A program made the position numbers and the translations under genes. Positions 57,750 through 64,000 of a stretch of DNA of 64,000 bases are shown here, piece by piece. Each line of letters opens with the position of its first letter. Position 1 is the first letter of the stretch. The notes below the pieces were generated by a model. It did not search any database. It was not told the origin of the DNA and was given only the letters and a program-made list of their open reading frames with translations. Source of the stretch: Alentia gelatinosa (taxonomy: Eukaryota > Annelida > Polychaeta > Phyllodocida > Polynoidae); the NCBI GenBank assembly GCA_950022655.1, contig OX465584.1, positions 6,705,694 through 6,769,693 of the forward strand. The letters are read 5' to 3'.

Positions 57750-58535
57750 GTCTCATAGCAAGAGGATTCTGACATTATTCATGATCCTCCAACTGAGGTC
57801 ATCTTCACTTTAAAAGCTGTAACTTAAGAAGTATGCCCAAATAACAATATGGATTTCACTGACACTCCCATCCCTATAATAGATGAGTTCGATAATTAGC
57901 ATGGCATATGACATTGATATCTATCTGCAGTATTCAAACTAAAATTCACATAATTAGTGGAACCGGGCGAAGGTGACAGTCAATATTGATTTATGCAGCG
58001 AGGCTAGTGTGCGTAGTGATCTTCAGCAAAGACAGTACAGTGTGGTCCAAGTCGCTTAATTCCAGATTTATGCTCGCCAAGGGTCGTAGAGTATTTATCC
58101 TTCTCCATCTCCACAAGTTTAGCTCGAATGAAAAGTTGCATAAACAAATATTTTATGCTTCACCCCATTGAATACAGAGACTCAATGTTAAGGCAATAGC
58201 GTTTTTCATTAGGGATAGGATACATAGCGAATCTTATGAATTATGTACCTCGTAATTGATATATTCGTTATAACGTCGTAGTACACCAAATGGTTTGACA
58301 TGTAGATTGGATCAAATTATATCTAGAGTATTAAGAGATTTTAGGTGTATGTCAAAAACCCCACGCATACAAGCAAAATACAAGGCAATGGTAGGCCTAT
58401 TGTGGTATTTCTATCTGCCGACGAAAACCCCACCGATTATGTGAGAATGTCGGTCGGTTGTCCTCCTTGAGACCTTTGTCTGTGCTAACAATCATCTACC
58501 CGGCAAGTACACACTCTGTTTCCACCTGACGACCG
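57750..58535. other. Intergenic AT-rich DNA
   Basis: No gene recognised. A partial family A-like end (AACGGGATAGGATA type) may lie near 58190-58215. Confidence 0.35.
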
Positions 58536-58539
58536 ATCA

Positions 58540-58884
58540 TTTATCTCACCCCTGGTACAAGTTTAGCCTTAGGAATAACATTAGAAAAAAATACTCAATG
58601 ATCACCCCCGTAAAGGGATGATACTACGCCATGACAATGGCGTATTTTGAGATGACGTCATATGAATTTGCTACATATATTCTAATTATTCTGAAATTTT
58701 GATGATATCCAATGTCATAGAAAGGGCTGAGATAAATCCAGAACCACACTTGAATCGTAAAATACACAATACTCCACTCGTTTGGTTGTGCCTTAATCGT
58801 CACTCGGCTTCGCCTCGATGACGATCCGGGCAGATCCAAACCCGTGGAGTATTGTCTATTTATACGATTCTCGATGCAGTTCTA
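58540..58884 (-). mobile_element. Two-module foldback element, family A (A3)
   Basis: TTTATCTCACCCCTGG to GCTGAGATAAA, then the hairpin with ATACACAATACTCCA arms and exact apex GGCTTCGCC at 58806-58814, ending GATGCAGTTCTATATAAG. Confidence 0.8.
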
Positions 58885-59390
58885 TATAAGTGTTCCATGT
58901 GCAAGATGGTTCAATATGTATATAACCTGACCGGCCTGAAGATTGACCCTCCCTGAACTAGCAGAGAAGTCGGTGGTGGTGAGAAAAATGCTGTTTTCAG
59001 ACGGAAATAGAGGCAACCGATTTTTGGTCACAGCCACTGATTAATTCAACCTGGTTTGATTTCGCAAGTGGCCTCAAAAGTCAGTTGGTGTTGCCATATT
59101 TTATGATGTTGGAGATAAAAATCGTTGATCCGTTTTGTTTCCACCTGACAGTTATTGCACAAGAAGTATCCCATAGTCAGTCGGTTAAATGCCATAGTCG
59201 GTGGTCATAGTGGAAACGCCACTTAGGTGGAAAAGCCGCATAAGATGCTGAAAAGAAGACAAAATGATTTTGATGTTCAATAATGGCATCCTGCTCTAAA
59301 CCCTCATAAGACCTTAAGGGGACGCCCTGCTTAAGGGAATAAATTGCTTGGAACAGACATTTTCCCTTCTATCAAGAGTTTATTTCAAAC

Positions 59391-59470
59391 CGCTTAAGGG
59401 GACACCCTGCTTAAGGGGACACCCTGCTTAAGGGGACACCCTGCTTAAGGGGACAGCCCGCTTAAGGGAA
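59391..59470 (+). repeat. 17-bp tandem repeat
   Basis: CTTAAGGGGACACCCTG repeated about 4.5 times; single units also at ~59316 and ~59965. The word resembles the end of family H (TTAAGGGGGTGTTCC). Confidence 0.85.
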
Positions 59471-59777
59471 TAGTTATTTCGGTACAGAATGCTTCCTAAC
59501 CCCACTTAGGGGGCAACCTTGGAGGGACACCTTATCACATCTGATGGGACAGTGTAGGGACAACACTTAAGATTATCTTGATTACTTGTATATGATGTGT
59601 ATGTGAGGTAGGTAGACAGGTGTCTAGACAATCAGACACCACACAAGATCCTCTGTAGGCTCCTTTGGGCATCTGTGGGGTGTTTGTGTGGTTAACAGTG
59701 TCTATATCACATAATATCAGTTGTATAAAGGTATTATATATGACATAGCCTAACTATCGACAGTCTGGAATCCCCAC

Positions 59778-59969
59778 TTAAGGGGGTTCTCCACCAGGCC
59801 GAATTCTCACCCGATCGATTGTTCTTGGTCGCATATTGTAATGTTTTCAATTCTGGTAATAATGGTTTAAAAAATGACCATTATTAAAGACATGAGAAAC
59901 TCTAGGGCATCCGATAAGGATCGGCGAGTGTCTGGCTACAAAATCGGTCCAGTGAAACACCCCCTTTAA
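59778..59969 (-). mobile_element. MITE, family H, diverged copy
   Basis: TTAAGGGGGTTCTCCACCAG through CAGTGAAACACCCCCTTTAA, same interior as 40375-40591. Confidence 0.75.
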
Positions 59970-60121
59970 GGGGACACCCCGCTTAAGGGACACTTTGCCC
60001 AGAACAGAGGATGCCCCCTAGAGCGGGGTTTTAGTGTAGGTGGCGACACCACATAAAATGCTGAGAAGAAGACAAAATAAGTCTGATGATGAATGATGGC
60101 ATCCCGCTCTCTAAACCCTCT

Positions 60122-60417
60122 TTTATCTCACTCCTGACTTTTTTCCCATAAGGTTAACATTGGAAACTCATACTCAACACCCATGGAGTATTGTAGATAA
60201 TTACTCCATGGGGGAGGATGTCACACATTTTAGCCAATTATTCAGTGATAGGGGTGAGATAAAATCTGTACCGCACTCGATCCATAGCCACTGACAATAT
60301 GCCATTCATTTTAATTTGTTCCATAATCTCAACCGGCTTTGCCTCGTGAGATTATTACGCAACCAAAACTCATGGCATATTGTCAGTGACTATGGACATC
60401 GATGCAGTTCCTTAATA
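60122..60417 (-). mobile_element. Two-module foldback element, family A (A2)
   Basis: TTTATCTCACTCC to GGGGTGAGATAAA, hairpin CGATCCATAGCCACTGACAA with apex GGCTTTGCC, end GATGCAGTTCCTTAATAG. Confidence 0.8.
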
Positions 60418-60439
60418 GCTCTCCACGTTTTGGAGACTG

Positions 60440-60868
60440 GTGATCGCTGGGTCCTGGCATGTGTTGCCCTAGTGTCATTACAACCCCGCTATAACCAGCA
60501 GTCTCCCGCCCCCAACAACACGAGAAGGGAACGCTCGCCGATACCAGCATATCCGCCGAGAGAGATCCTCGGGAACCAGCTACGGGGAAGTGGAGGTAAG
60601 AAAGGAGTGACTCACCGGTAGCTGGCGTGTACCCGCGGTGTGGTATAGTATCCGTGATGCACGTGGTGTGCGCGTGTGTGCACGTGATGGGGTGTGAGCA
60701 CGTGAGAGCCGAGCAACCGCCAACCACAGAACAGACGACAAACGCCCAGCGTGCGGCGCCACACCGTGCAGCACCAGCGACACAAGCCGCAGCGCCGCGC
60801 CGCGACTGAACCGCGAACCACGCGGCGTTCGCCTGGACGCCTCAGTCCCGCTCGCCGCTCGCTATCCA
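60440..60868. promoter_or_regulatory. CpG-rich island-like patch with three CACGTG boxes
   Basis: CG dinucleotides are frequent here and rare in the flanks. CACGTG occurs at 60660-60665, 60681-60686 and 60699-60704. A strong splice donor GGAG|GTAAGAAA lies near 60597, ending an open stretch on the plus strand from about 60421. It may be a promoter with a first exon, but I do not recognise any product. The patch sits exactly between a family A and a family T element. Confidence 0.4.
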
Positions 60869-61083
60869 GGGGCCCGTTGAGTAATCTAGGCTCGTACATG
60901 AAGACAATTTATGTGCCTCGGACAACGGCTATTGTTTAATGATATTTAAGTCATCAAGACAGTATTAGCCGTCCATAAAGTCCTCCATAAGTGTTGAATA
61001 AAGTTTACCCACATCGTCCCTGTATGTCTATGGCATACAGAAAAGGGTCTACATGTACGATCCTAGATTATTGAACGGGCCCC
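60869..61083 (+). mobile_element. Family T element, full-length
   Basis: GGCCCGTTGAGTAATCTAGG and the inverse CCTAGATTATTGAACGGGCC mark the ends. Interior AGTGTTGAATAAAGTTTACC as in 9589-9801. GGGGCCC ends and the CAGGGGCCC context recall hAT-like termini, which is a guess. Confidence 0.8.
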
Positions 61084-61895
61084 GGGGGCCAAATATTGCA
61101 GTTTCCCATAGACACCAATAGTTAAGTACTCACATTTTCAGATGGCCTTCCCATAGAAATTAGCATGGCGACATGCCAATTTTTTTGCATTTTCTATTTG
61201 ATGATATATATGGCACTTATATTATCCAGAGTTATCTAGAGCAAAAATCAACAGAATCTAGAAATCACCCAACTACCAGTATTTGTCTTTAACTAGAGAC
61301 TTCGTCGTGTCGTAATTAGTGGTGCCCTTACTTTTAACATCTCCTCCTTTAACGATTCCTAACTGCCGTCGTGCCGTCTAGCAGGTGAACGGGAAACTAA
61401 CATAAACTCATGGTAATTATTTCGCAAGACACAGGTGCTTAACCTGATCATCTGCGATCAGAGTTATTTGGATTGATACCAGCGAAAGTTGAGATCTCAT
61501 TGGTTTCTCATGAGAAAAGTAGATCAGAAAACGACAATAGTAAACTTTGATTTTGGCATGGATCGAGATGAATCATATGAGAGAAAGCATGTCTGTCTAT
61601 CGATCTAGAAAAAAGAAGAGCGGGTTCGAATTCAACCCTCCACGAGATTCTCACTCTCGAGGGTCTTCAGTCTCCATTCCTAGGTCCGGTTCACTATGTC
61701 TCTATGTGCGGGAGACTCTCCAAGCGCATAATACAGAAATTTACACGTTTTATATGTGGTAGGCAAACAGACTTAACAGTGCTTGTAAGTAGTACAGGAC
61801 GTTCACTCAGTGTCAGGCTCACTCAGCGGAGCACGACACTCAGTAGTAGAGGAAAAGTGCCCTCTCACCAGGGCCCTGTTTTTCAGTCACGACCA
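61084..61895. other. Intergenic DNA
   Basis: No supported gene or clear repeat. Confidence 0.4.
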
Positions 61896-61898
61896 TCG

Positions 61899-62199
61899 TT
61901 ATTATTATATACCTGTGTGCGAATGTCTATCAAATGCTGCCCGCTGCTAGGGGTGCAATAATAATAATGTTCGTGCCCGCTGTGAGAGTGATTTAATAAG
62001 TCATTAAATTGTCGTTTTTCCATCGATTCAAGGCATATAATAATAAGCAAACGTCCTGACTGTGGACGAAACGGTTCCTCTTCTCGGTCAGTCGTTGATT
62101 TCATACTGCCTTCCGCCTATGGCGTCAGGCAATATGGAATCGATGACTGACCTCGAACAGGAACCGTTTCGTCCACAGTGAGGACGTTTCCTAATAGTA
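61899..62199 (+). mobile_element. Two-module foldback element, family D
   Basis: Collinear with 9798-10090: ATTATATACCTGTGTG start, GGCATATAATAATAAGC, then the hairpin GGACGAAACGGTTCC and inverse. Confidence 0.85.
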
Positions 62200-62212
62200 C
62201 TGATACTCTAAG

Positions 62213-62597
62213 ATTGCCCAGCGAATGTACGACAGTTTGGAAGACAAAAGATGGCTGGTGTTCCATAGACACGGTCGTAGGGCACCACGGGAGATCGGCG
62301 CCAAAAGAGTCGTTCAGAACGATTATCTTAGAAAACCCATATTAGTAGGTAATGGTGTTTTTTTAATCACGACAATCATTATGAGCGATGCCTACAGATT
62401 GGGGAATGCGCAGCAGTAGGTTTTACAAAAGCAGCCAAGTTGTGCAGTGCCTGCAGTTGTCAAGTAAAACATGGTGCTTTAGAATAATATTTCTTATGAA
62501 CAAAATACCAAAAGGATAATTATGAAATTTCCAGCATAGGTACACCAGATATATAGAAAAATCCTCCCAAAACTGTCGTACATTCGCTGGGCAATAT
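62213..62597. mobile_element. MITE with ~28-bp inverted repeats
   Basis: ATTGCCCAGCGAATGTACGA on the left and TCGTACATTCGCTGGGCAAT on the right are exact inverses, continuing into CAGTTT/AAACTG. Single copy here; non-coding interior. Confidence 0.85.
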
Positions 62598-62607
62598 TAG
62601 ACTAAAG

Positions 62608-63130
62608 CCTATAAGACAGCGATACGACCATTGTCGCCGATCACACCTTGCCCGACAAATCCATCGGGTTGGTCAGAATCGGGTCGTTGTACGCATTTCA
62701 CAGACTCGATTTAAGGCATTACTTGCCTTGGGGTAATGACCGACTCTCCCCGACCTTAATCGGGTCACTGTGCGCACTTCACCGACCGTTCCCGATTCTG
62801 AGAAGGCGGTTTGAACAGCGATACTACCTACCCCCCATTCGGATTTACAAGTGCCATCCATTCGTAGGGCAGACAAGAGGCGATCATGAATCTGAAAACC
62901 GTTTCCAAATATCTCAATTGAATCCAAAGTTATCAAACTTTGAATTATTTTTTATAACTCCAGACCAGCGGCCCGTGGCTCATCCCCGCTCGACTCCCAG
63001 CGGCTCTTTTTTTGTTTATCTCAATCGTGTCGCTGTACAAGGTCATGAATTGGAGATCGGCAAGCGTCGTTGAGGGTATAAGACAGTGACATTCTTGTTC
63101 CCGATTGTAATCGGTGATCGGATCAGTGAG
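62608..63130. repeat. Possible degenerate repeat
   Basis: ATAAGACAGCGA at 62611 and ATAAGACAGTGA at 63078, and repeated AATCGGGTC words, suggest an old element. A 141-codon plus-strand frame (62648-63073) has no recognised domain and spans these words. Confidence 0.3.
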
Positions 63131-63224
63131 AATCTGTGGACAATGTCGTTGTCTAATGGGCTTAACAATTTAGGGGGCTCTGTCAACCAGACCAAAGACC
63201 TGCCTTTGACTGGTTTCCAGTGTT

Positions 63225-63516
63225 TTTCTCACCCCTGGTATTGTTGTCCCGTAGAACTAACATTGTCAGCATGTTCTTCATGCCCCTATGAATATTGCAG
63301 TGTGTTCTTCATGGTCTATATCCTGTGTATCATCCATTCTTTTAGTGTGTACAGGGGTGATATAAATACAGAAAGCAACTCGTTTTGATCAAAGAAGTCA
63401 TTCTTCAACTCGTTTGAATGCTACGTGATTTTCAATCGGCTGTTGCCTCGTTCATATCACTCCACATCAAACTCGTGGAGAACAACGATATTGACCCATA
63501 CTTGTTTCCTCTATAG
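63225..63516 (-). mobile_element. Two-module foldback element, family A (A4)
   Basis: TTTCTCACCCCTGG to AGGGGTGATATAAA, then the hairpin with apex GGCTGTTGCC (63438-63447), ending TTTCCTCTATAG. Confidence 0.8.
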
Positions 63517-63815
63517 TATCAGTGTGGTGGTACCCCCGCTATGTGCCGTGCTTGGGGTAACCGCGTGGCGACAGGGCCATAAAACAGTGTGGGCGCGGCT
63601 AGAGGCCTCTGGTCGATAGGTCAATAGGGATACGTCTATATAGGACTTTTATTGGATGCTCAGACAGGGTTAGGACTTCTCGTACAAAGTGTTGTCCTTC
63701 ATTACATTCGGACAGGCTTCAATATCAGATCACTTTTAGATAGAGTAACTACAAGGACATCACTGTCAGTATTCCTCGTGTAAATTGTAAAAATATTCTT
63801 TGATTCAGTTAGTGC

Positions 63816-63819
<4 letters not shown>

Positions 63820-63880
<61 letters not shown>
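63820..63880. repeat. (CT)n microsatellite
   Basis: About 28 uninterrupted CT units, then further pyrimidine-rich CTCTCT to the window's end. Confidence 0.97.
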
Positions 63881-63882
<2 letters not shown>

Positions 63883-64000
63883 CTTCTTTATCTCTCCCCT
63901 TATCTCCCTCGTTCACTTCCTGCCTCTCCCATCTCTCTCTTCTTTGCTCTGCTTCTCTCTCTCTCTCTTTTTCTCCATCCCTCTCTGTCTGTGTGTCTGT

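Noticed and set aside
62648..63073. 141-codon plus-strand frame
   Set aside because: No recognised domain; spans duplicated words of a likely old element.

Overview
Eukaryotic (metazoan) non-coding DNA. I could support no intact protein-coding gene in these 64 kb. Evidence for an animal nuclear genome: a tRNA-derived SINE family with A and B boxes, a 5'-truncated non-LTR retrotransposon tail ending in a poly(A) run, piggyBac-type TTAA/CCCTTT elements, promoter-like clusters with animal motifs (CRE, YY1, NRF1, ETS, CACGTG, TATA plus Inr), large GC-skewed minisatellites, and no bacterial-style operons. The very high density of small foldback/MITE-like elements would suit a repeat-rich marine invertebrate, but the phylum cannot be fixed from this window.

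Layout. 0-27 kb: AT-rich intergenic DNA carrying many 200-400 bp dispersed repeats, a foldback element with inverted 24-bp arrays (7.96-8.59 kb), a tRNA-SINE (17.8 kb), a retrotransposon tail (20 kb), and a GC-rich promoter-like patch (26.2-26.6 kb). 26.96-29.57 kb: a 29-bp minisatellite of about 90 copies. 30.1-30.95 kb: a C-rich minisatellite with a ~130-bp higher-order period. 35.0-35.7 kb: a GTGTTGGGG-type minisatellite. 36-64 kb: more dispersed elements, including an inverted pair of 217-bp copies (40.4/40.9 kb), a cluster of related MITEs (51.2-52.8 kb), a near-perfect 90-bp-arm palindrome (54.3 kb), a ~745-bp insertion with a TATA-Inr promoter pattern (56.1-56.8 kb), a 72-bp tandem array inside an element (57.3-57.7 kb), a CpG-rich patch with three CACGTG boxes (60.4-60.9 kb) and a terminal (CT)n tract.

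Main result of the hunt. Many dispersed elements share one two-module plan. One module is bounded by short inverted repeats (TTTATCTCACCC, TTTATCCTACCC, TTTATTATCCACC or a TATATACC type). The other is a long imperfect hairpin. Hairpins whose arms differ in sequence end in the same mini-hairpin, most often GGCGAAGCC, or GGCGACAGCC-like and GGCGTNNACGCC-like versions. I see about 30 such copies. This looks like a diversified group of non-autonomous foldback transposons. No transposase was seen here, so how they move is unknown. Family letters (A to T) are local labels of mine, not database names.
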